This document shows, piece after piece, positions 42,228 to 50,888 of a stretch of DNA of 64,000 nucleotides. Position 1 is the stretch's first letter; the number at the start of each line of letters is the position of its first letter. The position numbers and the translations under genes are program-made. Source of the stretch: CAG-791 sp963658695 (lineage in GTDB: Bacteria > Bacillota > Clostridia > Lachnospirales > Lachnospiraceae); contig CAVKRN010000005.1 in assembly GCA_963658695.1 (NCBI GenBank), positions 9,913 through 73,912 of the forward strand, written 5' to 3'. The notes under the pieces are model-generated. The model was not told the DNA's origin and ran no database searches. It worked only from the letters and a program-made list of their open reading frames with translations.

Positions 42228-43622
42228 TCATGCTCCGGCAGCACTTTCCCCGGCCAGGTGTCCTGTTGACCACGCAATCTGCAGGTTAAATCCTCCCGTA
42301 TAGGCATCTACATCCAGCACCTCTCCGGCAAAAAATAAATCCGCAACCTTCCGGGCTTCCATCGTAGAAGGATTGATCTCCCGGACACGAATTCCTCCCG
42401 CTGTTACAATTGCTTCCGAAAAGCCTCTCGTCCCCACTGCGTGCAGCGGAACCGCCTTCAAATATCCAGCAAGCAGCCGCAGCTCCTTCTCATTGAGCGT
42501 ATAGGAAAGGCGCTGTCCACCGCCTTGTGCCGCCGGAGCTGCCAATGTTTCCGAAAACTTCTCCGCCAGAATCCCGGCCAGTCTCTCCGGCAAAAGTGCT
42601 TTCAGCAGATTGCGAAGCTCCTTTCTGGGCGCAAGAGCAATTTCCCGCACAATTCGGGCCACCAGCTCCTCTTCCGAAAGTGCAGGCTTCAGATCCAGAT
42701 AAAGTCCGTATCCTTCCGGGTGCTTTTGAAAGTCCGTGTGGCAGGACGCCGTCAGGACAAGCGGCCCGCTGATGCCAAAATGGGTGAACAGCAGTTCCCC
42801 AAAACCCTCGTAGATCGATTTCCGATTCTTTTTTGTTTTGGTTTTACCCAGTGCAGGTTCCGCCGTCTCCCGCGCCTCTTCCCACGGTTCCATCCGGAGG
42901 GAAACATTGCGAAGAGAAAGCCCCTGAAGGTCCTCCGGCCATTTTTCTTCGAGGACAAGCGGCACCAAAGAGGCCCTTGCCGGTTCAGTCAGAATCCCCA
43001 GATCCTTGGCGAAACGCCATCCGTCACCGGTCGAACCTGTAGAAGCATAGGACATTCCTCCTGTTGCTATAATTACCGCATCCGCTTCCAGTTTTTTCCC
43101 ATTCGCAAGACCTACGCCGGTCACTTTCGCGTCCGGTCCTTTTTTCCTGTCTTTTGTCCGTTTTGTCTGTGCGTCATCGTATAAATCGTCCTCAACATCC
43201 GAAAGCGGTCTTGTCAGAACGCTTGTCACCTCGGCATGAAAGCAAAGCTCTGCCCCCTTCGCCCGCAGATGACGAACCAGTGCATCCGTCACATCAAATG
43301 CGTGATCTGAAGCCGGAAAACACCGTTTTCCTCGCTCCTGCTTGGTTGCGCATCCGTTGTCGTTTAAAAATTTAGTCACCGCTGACGAATCAAATCCATA
43401 AACTGCGCTGTACAGAAACTTCGGATTTCTCGGTACATTTGCAAAAAAATCTCCCGTTTCGCAGGCGTTGGTGTAATTGCAGCGGCCTTTTCCGGTTATG
43501 TAGATCTTCTTGCCCGCTTTTTCATTGTGCTCCAGAACCGTTACCTGCGCACCGGCATCACTGGCTGCGCAGGCAGCCATAAGCCCCGCAGCGCCCGCAC
43601 CGACGACAATAACCTTTCGCAT
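42228..43622 (-). CDS. BaiN/HI0933-family FAD-dependent oxidoreductase
   Basis: A 464-residue flavoprotein of the YhiN/BaiN group, whose members include reductases of unsaturated steroid or other C=C bonds; most have no known substrate. The N-terminal FAD motif is VIVVGAGAAGLMAACAASDA, followed by the family's GRCNYTNA (about residue 50), GGMSYASTGSTGDGWRFAKD (about 195), and the C-terminal FFAGEVLDVDAYTGGFNLQ. A loop with poly-basic TKRTKDRKKG near residue 165 is longer than usual. The start at 43622 (MRKVIVVG) is preferred; an in-frame TTG nine codons earlier has no binding site. Confidence 0.88.
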   Translation of the reverse strand: MRKVIVVGAGAAGLMAACAASDAGAQVTVLEHNEKAGKKIYITGKGRCNYTNACETGDFFANVPRNPKFLYSAVYGFDSSAVTKFLNDNGCATKQERGKRCFPASDHAFDVTDALVRHLRAKGAELCFHAEVTSVLTRPLSDVEDDLYDDAQTKRTKDRKKGPDAKVTGVGLANGKKLEADAVIIATGGMSYASTGSTGDGWRFAKDLGILTEPARASLVPLVLEEKWPEDLQGLSLRNVSLRMEPWEEARETAEPALGKTKTKKNRKSIYEGFGELLFTHFGISGPLVLTASCHTDFQKHPEGYGLYLDLKPALSEEELVARIVREIALAPRKELRNLLKALLPERLAGILAEKFSETLAAPAAQGGGQRLSYTLNEKELRLLAGYLKAVPLHAVGTRGFSEAIVTAGGIRVREINPSTMEARKVADLFFAGEVLDVDAYTGGFNLQIAWSTGHLAGESAAGA

Positions 43623-43656
43623 AAAAGAATGTATCTCCCTCTTTTCCAATCAATGT

Positions 43657-43692
43657 ACTAAGGAAATGCTGATTTAATCAGCGCTTCCCTAA
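43657..43692. repeat. Palindromic intergenic repeat, copy C
   Basis: CTAAGGAAATGCTGAT then ATCAGCGCTTCCCTAATAG; the right end reaches into the stop of the LCP gene. Confidence 0.65.
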
Positions 43693-45266
43693 TAGCCTGA
43701 GCGCGCGCTGACCTCATTGCTGATGCTCTGGACCGTTTCCGAAACCTGATAGGATTCATCCCCGAACAGATACTTGTGAAGCCAGACCACATTGTCCGAA
43801 AGATGAATCGGAATCACACAGGACTGGTCTCCGATGTATCCCACCGTCCGCAGCTCCTCATTCGGAAAACCGTTTGTCTCGCTGATATTAAAACGGAATG
43901 CCTTTAGCGCAAGACTTAAAATCTCCACCGCATTCAGGGATGTCCGTATCTCACTGGACAAGCTGTTGGCCGCCTTAATCATGGTAATCGGTCCCGATTT
44001 TTTGAGCTTGGCAAAGGTCTTGGAAAGGACTTCTTTCTGCCGCTCCGTTCGTTTAAAGTCGCCGCCGTCGGTATAACGAATCCGGCAATAGGCCGTTGCC
44101 TGCAGACCATTTAATGTCTGCGTCCCGGACGAGGTCACCGGAACATACTCTTTCCCCAGTTCCACTGCCATCGTGGACTGATAATTGTTCAGATGTTCGA
44201 TCTCATCCTGCTGGACATCAATTTCAATACCGCCCACCGCATCGATCATATCTGCCACGCCGCCAAAGCCTATGGTGGCATAGTCGGTAATGTTCAGATC
44301 CAGATTGGTGTTGAGCATCTTGATGGCCTGTTCCGGACCGCCGTACGCATAGGCTGCATTGGCCTTCTGATAATTCCCATCCCCGATATCCAGATAGGTG
44401 TCACGATACACCGAAACCAGCTTCACATCACCCGTTTTGTCATTGATGGATGCAATAATCATAACATCCGTACGGTTGTTTCCGGAATCCAGACTCTGCT
44501 GTGTCGAATCCAGACCAAACAAAGCAATATTGGTATACCCCGCCATTGCTCCCGTTTCCTGACTTTTCTTCACCTCATCGCTGATGAGATTCCGGATGTC
44601 TGCCGTACTGATGCCCTCCATAATGCCGGACATCCTTGCCAGAATAAACAGCGCCGGAAAAACAAGCAGCACGAGCACCAGCAGCGTGATGAGGATACGT
44701 CGCACAGGATGCCTTTTTTTGCGGCCTCGTCGTCCCTGCTCCTTTTGCTCCTTATAGGCCAGGAATTCCTCATATTCCCTCCGGTCCGCTCGAGACATCC
44801 CACGGTCCCGTTCTCTTGTATCTTCGCGCCTGTTCCGTGGTTCTTTATCTCTTGCCTCCTCGCGCTTCTCCCGTGACTTCCTGTCTCTTGTATTCTCTCG
44901 TTTCTTCCGAGGCTCCCGGTAACGGTCCGTGCGCGTTTTGCTGCGACTTGTGCCGCGCATCGACGACACATCCATTTCCGATTCCTCCTCTTCGAACAAC
45001 ACCGAATCCTCCTCCGACTCATATTGTTCCGGATCCAGATCCCCTTGTTTCAATTTTCTTTGCCCCAGATCCCTTTGCTCCGCTTCTCTTTGCTCACGAA
45101 GCGTCTGACGCTGAATCGCATCCTCCAGATCCATTGTCCAGTCATCCTCTGTATCCGATTCATAATTCGCTGCTGTCAGAATGTCTTCTGGGGATACTGT
45201 TTTTTTATGATTCTCTGCCAGAATATCCTCCGGCATAATACCGTTCCGATTTCGTTTGTTCTCCAT
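43689..45266 (-). CDS. LytR-CpsA-Psr (LCP) family wall-polymer ligase
   Basis: LCP enzymes attach teichoic acids or other glycopolymers from lipid carrier to peptidoglycan outside the membrane. The 525 residues comprise a long cytoplasmic N-terminal region (about 1-185) of highly charged, repeat-like Arg/Glu sequence, one membrane helix (RILITLLVLVLLVFPALFIL), and the extracellular LCP domain. That domain has LFGLDSTQQSLDSGNNRTDV and VSVYRDTYLDI (Arg and Asp that bind pyrophosphate), TIGFGGVADMIDAVGGIEI and YCRIRYTDGGDFKRTERQ. AAGGAG lies three bases before the ATG. The charged cytoplasmic tail is unusually long. It is divergent from the acyltransferase gene. Confidence 0.92.
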   Translation of the reverse strand: MENKRNRNGIMPEDILAENHKKTVSPEDILTAANYESDTEDDWTMDLEDAIQRQTLREQREAEQRDLGQRKLKQGDLDPEQYESEEDSVLFEEEESEMDVSSMRGTSRSKTRTDRYREPRKKRENTRDRKSREKREEARDKEPRNRREDTRERDRGMSRADRREYEEFLAYKEQKEQGRRGRKKRHPVRRILITLLVLVLLVFPALFILARMSGIMEGISTADIRNLISDEVKKSQETGAMAGYTNIALFGLDSTQQSLDSGNNRTDVMIIASINDKTGDVKLVSVYRDTYLDIGDGNYQKANAAYAYGGPEQAIKMLNTNLDLNITDYATIGFGGVADMIDAVGGIEIDVQQDEIEHLNNYQSTMAVELGKEYVPVTSSGTQTLNGLQATAYCRIRYTDGGDFKRTERQKEVLSKTFAKLKKSGPITMIKAANSLSSEIRTSLNAVEILSLALKAFRFNISETNGFPNEELRTVGYIGDQSCVIPIHLSDNVVWLHKYLFGDESYQVSETVQSISNEVSARSGY

Positions 45267-45308
45267 GTGCTCCTTCTTTGGCTCTGCCTTTCGCAGTTGC
45301 GTCGTTCA

Positions 45309-45341
45309 AGGTGTATTAGCCAAAGTAATACACCTTTTTTA
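45309..45341 (+). terminator. Plus-strand terminator-like hairpin in the LCP/acyltransferase intergenic region
   Basis: AAGGTGTATTA and TAATACACCTT pair perfectly around GCCAAAG, followed by TTTT on the plus strand. No plus-strand gene lies upstream, so it may stop antisense transcripts over the LCP gene, or act as a leader hairpin on the LCP mRNA when read from the minus strand. Confidence 0.6.
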
Positions 45342-45364
45342 CCGTTCCCGCAAGCGCCACATGG

Positions 45365-45370
45365 TATAAT
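45365..45370 (+). promoter_or_regulatory. Extended -10 promoter giving a leaderless acyltransferase mRNA
   Basis: TGGTATAAT places the start of transcription about seven bases on, at the A of the ATG at 45377. No ribosome binding site precedes that ATG. Confidence 0.6.
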
Positions 45371-45376
45371 ACCCCC

Positions 45377-46480
45377 ATGAATAATTCTGAACTTTTTCAA
45401 AACCAACCAATGCAACTGCATTTTGACCGTATCCGAAGCGTAGCAGCCTGCCTTGTCGTGCTAACACACGCGAGCGCGCAGTGGCTGGATGCTTCCTGCA
45501 CATTGGGCATGCCTGCCTTGTTATTCGCGCAGCTTTGCAACATAGTATCCTTTGCCGGCATCACTTTATTTGTCATGCTCAGCGGCGCCATCTATCTTGC
45601 TCCGTCGCACAAGAGCAAGAGCTGCAGCGTGCGCGTTATGAGCAAACGGGCACTGCGTTTCCTGTTATTGTACAGCTTCTGGAAGCTGTTCTACCTGGCC
45701 GAAAACCTTCTTCTGCATTCGGAGCTTTTGCAACAGAGTTCATTGAAGGAATCTCTTTTTCTGGCTTTTTTTCGGACAAACGGCAAATACCATCTCTGGT
45801 ACCTGCCCATGTTCTCGCTCCTTTTGATTTTAGTACCACTCCTGTATGAGGGTGCGCAGCGCCGCGGTGCCTGCATTCTGTACCTTTTGCTGTTTATCCT
45901 CACTGCCATTATACTTCCTAACGCATTTTTATATGAATTCCCGTTCAAATATCTGCTGCTGGACATGCGAAACCTCTTTGACCTGAATTATTTTCTCGGG
46001 TATCTGGGCTATTTTCTGTTAGGACATGTGCTGGCAGAAAATGTGCAAGCAGGCAACTTGAATTGTAAAACGCGGTATTCCATATGGATTTCTGTTTTCC
46101 TGTGGGCCGGTGCGGCATTGTCATTGACAGTTGCTCTTTTTAAAAGCGTCTTCTGCTCCATTGGGCAGACCTCTGCGTATACATCGCTTGCAACCCCGTT
46201 TTCGGTACACATTTTGCTACTGGCAGCTGCCGTATTCCGGCTGCTATGCACCAGCCATAAGGCGTCTCTATTCTCCATTACATTTCGACTTTCCAAGGCA
46301 TCCTTCGGTATCTATTTGCTGCACCCGTTCCTTTTGGACCTTCTGCAAAAAACAAATCTTGTCACTGATGCTGTCAGCCCGCTCCTTGGAATTCCCGTCC
46401 TTTGGCTGGTACTGGTCACGCTTTCGTGCTGCCTGTCCCTGTTTCTAAAGCGCCTTCCGCTCATTCGAAGACTTCTCTAG
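45377..46480 (+). CDS. Acyltransferase 3 family membrane protein
   Basis: An integral membrane acyltransferase of the OafA/WecH type that O-acetylates surface glycans or similar acceptors. The 367 residues begin with the family signature FDRIRSVAACLVVLTHAS (catalytic His in THAS). About ten hydrophobic segments follow, with KYHLWYLPMFSLLLILVPLL in the middle. The ATG at 45377 has no Shine-Dalgarno sequence; the TATAAT just upstream suggests a leaderless transcript. It ends 100 bases before the tpiA stop, on the opposite strand. The neighbouring LCP gene makes a wall-polymer role plausible but not proven. Confidence 0.88.
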   Translation: MNNSELFQNQPMQLHFDRIRSVAACLVVLTHASAQWLDASCTLGMPALLFAQLCNIVSFAGITLFVMLSGAIYLAPSHKSKSCSVRVMSKRALRFLLLYSFWKLFYLAENLLLHSELLQQSSLKESLFLAFFRTNGKYHLWYLPMFSLLLILVPLLYEGAQRRGACILYLLLFILTAIILPNAFLYEFPFKYLLLDMRNLFDLNYFLGYLGYFLLGHVLAENVQAGNLNCKTRYSIWISVFLWAGAALSLTVALFKSVFCSIGQTSAYTSLATPFSVHILLLAAAVFRLLCTSHKASLFSITFRLSKASFGIYLLHPFLLDLLQKTNLVTDAVSPLLGIPVLWLVLVTLSCCLSLFLKRLPLIRRLL

Positions 46481-46503
46481 AGAAACGCTGATGAAAGCAT
46501 CGA
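46475..46503. repeat. Partial palindromic repeat, copy D
   Basis: CTCTAGAGAAACGCTGATGA resembles the left arm of copies A-C and E; the right arm is replaced. It overlaps the acyltransferase stop. Confidence 0.4.
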
Positions 46504-46513
46504 TTTTTGCTTC

Positions 46514-46559
46514 GCAGCGAAAAAGGGAGTCAGTCTTTGACTGGCTCCCTTTTCGCTGC
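46514..46559. terminator. Terminator between the convergent acyltransferase and tpiA genes
   Basis: GCAGCGAAAAAGGGAGTCAG-type and CTGGCTCCCTTTTCGCTGC-type arms form a stem of about 20 pairs around CTTTG. T-rich flanks are present on both sides, so it can serve both genes. Confidence 0.8.
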
Positions 46560-46580
46560 ACCTTAAGATTTACTGCTGTT

Positions 46581-47333
46581 TTACTTGTTGTAGTTAACGA
46601 TCTCTCCGAAATCAGCCTTCAGAGCTGCTCCGCCGATCAGACCGCCATCGATGTCCGGCTTTGCCAGAAGCTCCTTGCAGTTTCCTGCGTTCATGGAGCC
46701 ACCGTACTGGATACGGATCTTCTCCGCTGTATCAGTATCATAGATCGAAGCGATGGTCTCGCGAATAGCCGCGCATACCTCCTCCGCCTGCTCAGCGGTT
46801 GCGGTCTTTCCGGTTCCGATTGCCCAGATCGGCTCATAGGCAATCACAAGCCCCGCTGCCTGCTCAGCGGTTACGCCCTGAAGATCCGACTTAATCTGGA
46901 GACGAATCCAGTCAAGTGTAACACCGGCTTCGCGCTGCTCCAGCGTCTCGCCGCAGCACAGGATCGGTGTCAGACCATTTTCAAGAGCCTTCAGTACCTT
47001 GCGATTTAAGAACGCATCGTCCTCACCATAGTACTGTCTTCTCTCGGAGTGTCCGATGATAACATACTTTACACCGGCATCCAGCAGCATTGCTGCCGAA
47101 ATCTCTCCGGTATACGCACCCTTGTCCTGATCCGAAATGTTCTCTGCACCCAGCTGAACATTGGTTCCCTTGATCGCCTCTGCAACCGGTACAATGTCAA
47201 TTGCAGGAACGCAGTACACAACATCTACGTCCGGGTTGTCTACCAGCGGCTTCAAGAGTTCCACCAGCTCCCTTGCCTCGCTGGGTGTCTTGTTCATCTT
47301 CCAGTTGCCTGCAATAATCTTTTTACGTGCCAT
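46581..47333 (-). CDS. tpiA: Triose-phosphate isomerase
   Basis: Interconverts dihydroxyacetone phosphate and glyceraldehyde 3-phosphate. The 250 residues carry the substrate Lys in GNWKMNKTP, the electrophilic His in VIIGHSERRQYYGE, the catalytic Glu in AYEPIWAIGTGKTA, and phosphate-binding IQYGGSMNAGN and GGLIGGAALK. GGAGAGGG precedes the ATG. It is the last gene of the gapA-pgk-tpiA cluster, 90 bases after pgk. Confidence 0.98.
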   Translation of the reverse strand: MARKKIIAGNWKMNKTPSEARELVELLKPLVDNPDVDVVYCVPAIDIVPVAEAIKGTNVQLGAENISDQDKGAYTGEISAAMLLDAGVKYVIIGHSERRQYYGEDDAFLNRKVLKALENGLTPILCCGETLEQREAGVTLDWIRLQIKSDLQGVTAEQAAGLVIAYEPIWAIGTGKTATAEQAEEVCAAIRETIASIYDTDTAEKIRIQYGGSMNAGNCKELLAKPDIDGGLIGGAALKADFGEIVNYNK

Positions 47334-47423
47334 TTTCCCTCTCCATCCCGCAGCTTATCTGCGGCAGCACGGGAGAATTCGACGCCTGCGAATCCTCCGC
47401 ATGCGACTCATTGCAATTATCTC

Positions 47424-48662
47424 TTACTTATCATCTGCTGCGTATACGCCGGGCAGCTCCTTGCCTTCCAGGAATTCCAAAGAAGCACCGCCGCCGGTAG
47501 AAATGTGGCTCATCTTATCTGCATAACCCAGCTGATTGACTGCTGCTGCGGAATCGCCGCCACCGATGATCGTGGTAGCATCGGTCTCTGCCAGAGCCTT
47601 TGCAACTTCCTTCGTGCCTGCTGCCAGAACCGGGTTCTCGAATACGCCCATCGGTCCGTTCCATACAACGGTCTTTGCTGTTGCAACTGCCTCAGCATAC
47701 AGTGCAATGGTCTTCGGTCCGATATCCATGCCCAGCTTGCCTGCCGGAATCTTATCGATATCAACGATCTCCGTAGCGATCGAAGCGTCATCGATCGGAT
47801 CCGGGAAATGATCGGTTACAACCGCATCTACCGGGAGCAGGAGCTTCTTGCCGAGCTTTTCAGCCTTCTCCAGCATCTCCTTGCAGTAATCCAGCTTAGT
47901 ATCGTCGCAAAGAGAAGCGCCGATTTCGTATCCCTGTGCCTTTGCAAACGTAAATGCCATGCCGCCGCCGATGATCAGCGTATCGCACTTCTCCAGAAGG
48001 TTGGAGATAACGCTCAGCTTGTCAGCAACCTTTGCACCGCCCAGAATCGCAACAAACGGACGAACCGGATCCTCTACAGCATTGCCAAGGAACTTAATCT
48101 CCTTCTGCATCAGATAACCAACTGCACAGGTGCCGCCCTTTTCACGGATATACTTGGTAACCACTGCAACCGAAGCGTGTGCTCTGTGTGCAGAACCAAA
48201 TGCATCACAAACATAATCATCTGCCAGATCTGCCAGCTCCTTGGCGAACTCTTCACCGGCATCCTGAGGCTTTGTCTCTTCCTTGCCACGGAAACGGGTG
48301 TTCTGCAGGAGAACAACGTCTCCGTCCTTCATAGCTGCAACTGCGTCTGTTGCTGCCTGACCGGTAACATTGTAGTCCGCAATGAACTTCACTTCCTTGC
48401 CAAGCTTCTCCGACAGGCGTGCTGCAACCGGTGCAAGAGACTCTCCCTCGTTCGGTCCGTTCTTTACCTTGCCCAGATGAGAGCAAAGGATTACCTTTGC
48501 GCCTTCCTCGATGAGCTTGTTAATGGTAGGAAGTGCAGCAACGATACGAGTTTCATCCGTGATCTTACCTTCCTTCAGCGGAACGTTGAAATCGCATCTT
48601 ACCAGTACTCTTCTTCCTGCCGCGTTGAAATCTTCAACCGTCTTCTTATTCAGTGCTGCCAT
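47424..48662 (-). CDS. pgk: Phosphoglycerate kinase
   Basis: Makes ATP from 1,3-bisphosphoglycerate. The 412 residues show RCDFNVPLKEGKITDETRIV near the N-terminus (substrate-binding Asp, Asn and Arg), LCSHLGK, and a C-terminal nucleotide domain with AILGGAKVADK and GGGDSAAAVNQLG. AAAGGAGG is seven bases before the ATG. A hairpin with a short T run separates it from gapA upstream, so its level may be tuned apart from gapA. Confidence 0.98.
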   Translation of the reverse strand: MAALNKKTVEDFNAAGRRVLVRCDFNVPLKEGKITDETRIVAALPTINKLIEEGAKVILCSHLGKVKNGPNEGESLAPVAARLSEKLGKEVKFIADYNVTGQAATDAVAAMKDGDVVLLQNTRFRGKEETKPQDAGEEFAKELADLADDYVCDAFGSAHRAHASVAVVTKYIREKGGTCAVGYLMQKEIKFLGNAVEDPVRPFVAILGGAKVADKLSVISNLLEKCDTLIIGGGMAFTFAKAQGYEIGASLCDDTKLDYCKEMLEKAEKLGKKLLLPVDAVVTDHFPDPIDDASIATEIVDIDKIPAGKLGMDIGPKTIALYAEAVATAKTVVWNGPMGVFENPVLAAGTKEVAKALAETDATTIIGGGDSAAAVNQLGYADKMSHISTGGGASLEFLEGKELPGVYAADDK

Positions 48663-48684
48663 AGTGGCCTCCTTTATCTATGAC

Positions 48685-48722
48685 AAAACCGAGGTCCAGG
48701 CCTCAAAGGGCCCGGGCCTCGG
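48685..48722 (-). terminator. Hairpin between gapA and pgk, probable partial terminator
   Basis: CCGAGGCCCGGGCC and GGCCTGGACCTCGG pair with one mismatch and one G-U around CTTTGA, followed by TTTTG. It may give a monocistronic gapA message with partial read-through into pgk, or protect the gapA 3' end. Confidence 0.7.
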
Positions 48723-48756
48723 TGTCAGTTCTGTATGATACTGTTAATCGTATGGA

Positions 48757-49776
48757 TTACTTGTTCAGCAGAGAACCGAAGTGCTTGATGGTGCGAACCA
48801 TCTGGCTGGTGTAGGAGTTCTCGTTGTCATACCAAGAAACAACCTGAACCTCAGTAGTTCCGTTGTCCAGAGGAAGAACCATGGTCTGAGTTGCATCGAA
48901 CAAAGAGCCATAGGTCATGCCAACGATATCGCTGGAAACGATCTCATCCTCGTTGTAGCCGAAGGACTCGGTAGCAGCTGCTTTCATTGCTGCGTTGATC
49001 TGATCCTTGGTAACCTCACCCTCAACAACAGCAGTCAGGATAGTGGTAGAACCGGTAGGTGTAGGAACACGCTGTGCAGAACCGATCAGCTTGCCGTTCA
49101 GTTCAGGGATAACAAGGCCGATTGCCTTTGCAGCGCCGGTGCTGTTGGGAACAATGTTGACAGCAGCTGCGCGGGATCTTCTCAGATCGCCCTTTCTCTG
49201 CGGTCCATCCAGAGTCATCTGATCGCCGGTGTAAGCGTGAATGGTGCACATGATACCGGACTTGATGGGAGCCAGATCATTCAGAGCCTTTGCCATAGGA
49301 GCAAGGCAGTTGGTGGTGCAGGAAGCTGCAGAGATGATCTTGTCCTCTGCTGTCAGACCCTGGTGGTTAACATTGTAAACGATGGTAGGAAGGTCATTTC
49401 CTGCAGGAGCGGAAATAACAACGTGCTTTGCACCAGCATCGATGTGAGCCTGTGCCTTTGCCTTGGAGGTATAGAAGCCTGTGCACTCCAGAACTACGTC
49501 AACACCAAGCTCGCCCCAAGGAAGCTCAGCTGCGTTAGCCTTTGCATAGATCGTAATCTTCTTGCCATCAACGGAGATGTAATCCTCGCCAGCCTCAACC
49601 TTATCGCAAAGAGCATATCTGCCCTGTGTGGAATCATACTTAAGCAGGTGAGCAAGCATCTTAGGAGAGGTCAGGTCGTTGATTGCAACGATCTCAAATC
49701 CCTCTGCTCCGAACATCTGACGGAAAGCCAGACGACCAATACGGCCAAATCCATTAATTGCAACTTTTACTGCCAT
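48757..49776 (-). CDS. gapA: Glyceraldehyde-3-phosphate dehydrogenase, type I
   Basis: The glycolytic NAD-dependent enzyme. The 339 residues carry VKVAINGFGRIGRLAFRQ (NAD-binding), the catalytic Cys in SAASCTTNCLAPMAKAL, the general-base His in CTIHAYTGDQ, and SWYDNENSYTSQMV at the end. The start at 49776 follows CAGGAGG; the frame runs 24 codons further up into the leader, where no binding site is seen. The leader holds two direct repeats and two possible promoters. Confidence 0.98.
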   Translation of the reverse strand: MAVKVAINGFGRIGRLAFRQMFGAEGFEIVAINDLTSPKMLAHLLKYDSTQGRYALCDKVEAGEDYISVDGKKITIYAKANAAELPWGELGVDVVLECTGFYTSKAKAQAHIDAGAKHVVISAPAGNDLPTIVYNVNHQGLTAEDKIISAASCTTNCLAPMAKALNDLAPIKSGIMCTIHAYTGDQMTLDGPQRKGDLRRSRAAAVNIVPNSTGAAKAIGLVIPELNGKLIGSAQRVPTPTGSTTILTAVVEGEVTKDQINAAMKAAATESFGYNEDEIVSSDIVGMTYGSLFDATQTMVLPLDNGTTEVQVVSWYDNENSYTSQMVRTIKHFGSLLNK

Positions 49777-49809
49777 CTCTGTATCCTCCTGAGATAATCT
49801 GTTTGATTG

Positions 49810-49839
49810 ACTCCCCTCGAAATTAAACTCCCCTCGAAA
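49810..49839 (-). promoter_or_regulatory. Direct repeats in the gapA leader, candidate operator
   Basis: TTTCGAGGGGAGT occurs twice on the minus strand (49839-49827 and 49822-49810), 17 bases apart. The first copy follows a TTGACA (49847-49842), so a regulator bound here would block a second gapA promoter or downstream elongation. Confidence 0.6.
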
Positions 49840-49866
49840 GTTTGTCAATTTTTTATCAGCGCTTAT

Positions 49867-49895
49867 ATAATACTAGCAGAACACAAGAATTTCAA
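49867..49895 (-). promoter_or_regulatory. Main gapA promoter
   Basis: TTGAAA (49895-49890), 17 bases, TATTAT (49872-49867) on the minus strand; the start would be near 49860, giving a leader of about 85 bases that includes the direct repeats. Confidence 0.75.
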
Positions 49896-49976
49896 GGTAA
49901 CTATCTCAGAGGCAAGAAAAAATTCACAAATCAGACAGGGAATGCGTGCATTTCCAAGTCTCGCACGGAGGTCTTC

Positions 49977-50879
49977 ATGCCGATTATATCCGACTGCCAT
50001 GTTCACTCTTCTTTTTCCGCCGACGCATCCGCGCCGATGGAGGAGCAGATTCGCGCCGCCATTGCTGCCGGTCTTCATTCTCTTTATTTTACCGAGCACG
50101 TCGATCTGGATTCGCCGTTTACCAATGCGCCTTCCGATGATCCGGAATCGGATTTTCATATTGATTACGACGCGTACCGGGAAACCTATCTGCAGTGTAA
50201 AGAGCGCTATGCCGGCAGAATCTCACTTTATTTTGGTCTGGAGCTGGGGCTGAATGTCTCCTATGCTGCCAAGCTGCAGGATTACATCCGGTCGCATCCG
50301 GATTTTGACTTCGTCATTGGATCCACGCATTCAGCACGAAACGGAATGGATCCATATTATGCCAGCTTTTTCGACGCCCCCATTTCCGGTTCTTCCGCAG
50401 ATTCAAAGGAGCCGGCAGCCGATTGGGATCCATATCGCCTTTATTTTGAAACAGCACTGCAGAACGTCCGTACCTTCTGTTGCCAGAAACTCTTTGACAG
50501 CTACGGACATCTGGACTACATTCTGCGCTGCGGCCCCAGACGCGCCGACGCATCCTGCAAAGAGCAGACTTCTGACTGGTATTACAGGCAATATGCCGAC
50601 CTGATCGACGCTATTTTGCAGGAGCTGATCCAGCACGAAAGAGCGTTAGAACTTAATACGTCACCGCTTAAAAAAGGCTTTCCCGAGACCAATCCCGGAA
50701 AAGCCGTTCTGAAGCGTTACTATGAGCTGGGCGGGCGTCTTCTTACCATTGGCTCCGACGCCCACGCTCCGGAGGCGGTGGGGTTTGCATTCGACCGCGC
50801 CGCTGCGCTGTTATCCGAATGCGGCTTTGACCGCTACGTCACCTACGTCAAGCGATCCCCCATCTGGCACGCACTGTAA
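49977..50879 (+). CDS. PHP-domain phosphatase, histidinol-phosphatase (HisJ) type
   Basis: A 300-residue metal-dependent phosphoesterase with a PHP fold. Metal-binding motifs follow the family: DCHVHSSFSAD at the start, YFTEHVDLDSPF, GLELGLNVSY, GSTHSARNG, and GSDAHAPEAVGFAFD near the end. HisJ members hydrolyse histidinol phosphate in histidine synthesis; with no his genes beside it the substrate is not secured. The start at 49977 follows GGAGG by five bases; the frame open upstream lies in the divergent gapA promoter. It converges with maf, nine bases between stops and no terminator visible. Confidence 0.85.
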   Translation: MPIISDCHVHSSFSADASAPMEEQIRAAIAAGLHSLYFTEHVDLDSPFTNAPSDDPESDFHIDYDAYRETYLQCKERYAGRISLYFGLELGLNVSYAAKLQDYIRSHPDFDFVIGSTHSARNGMDPYYASFFDAPISGSSADSKEPAADWDPYRLYFETALQNVRTFCCQKLFDSYGHLDYILRCGPRRADASCKEQTSDWYYRQYADLIDAILQELIQHERALELNTSPLKKGFPETNPGKAVLKRYYELGGRLLTIGSDAHAPEAVGFAFDRAAALLSECGFDRYVTYVKRSPIWHAL

Positions 50880-50888
50880 TGCGAAGCT

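Noticed and set aside
47049..49797. Long plus-strand frames (544 and 338 codons) opposite tpiA, pgk and gapA
   Set aside because: They are shadows of strongly biased codons in glycolytic genes; no binding sites or protein motifs.
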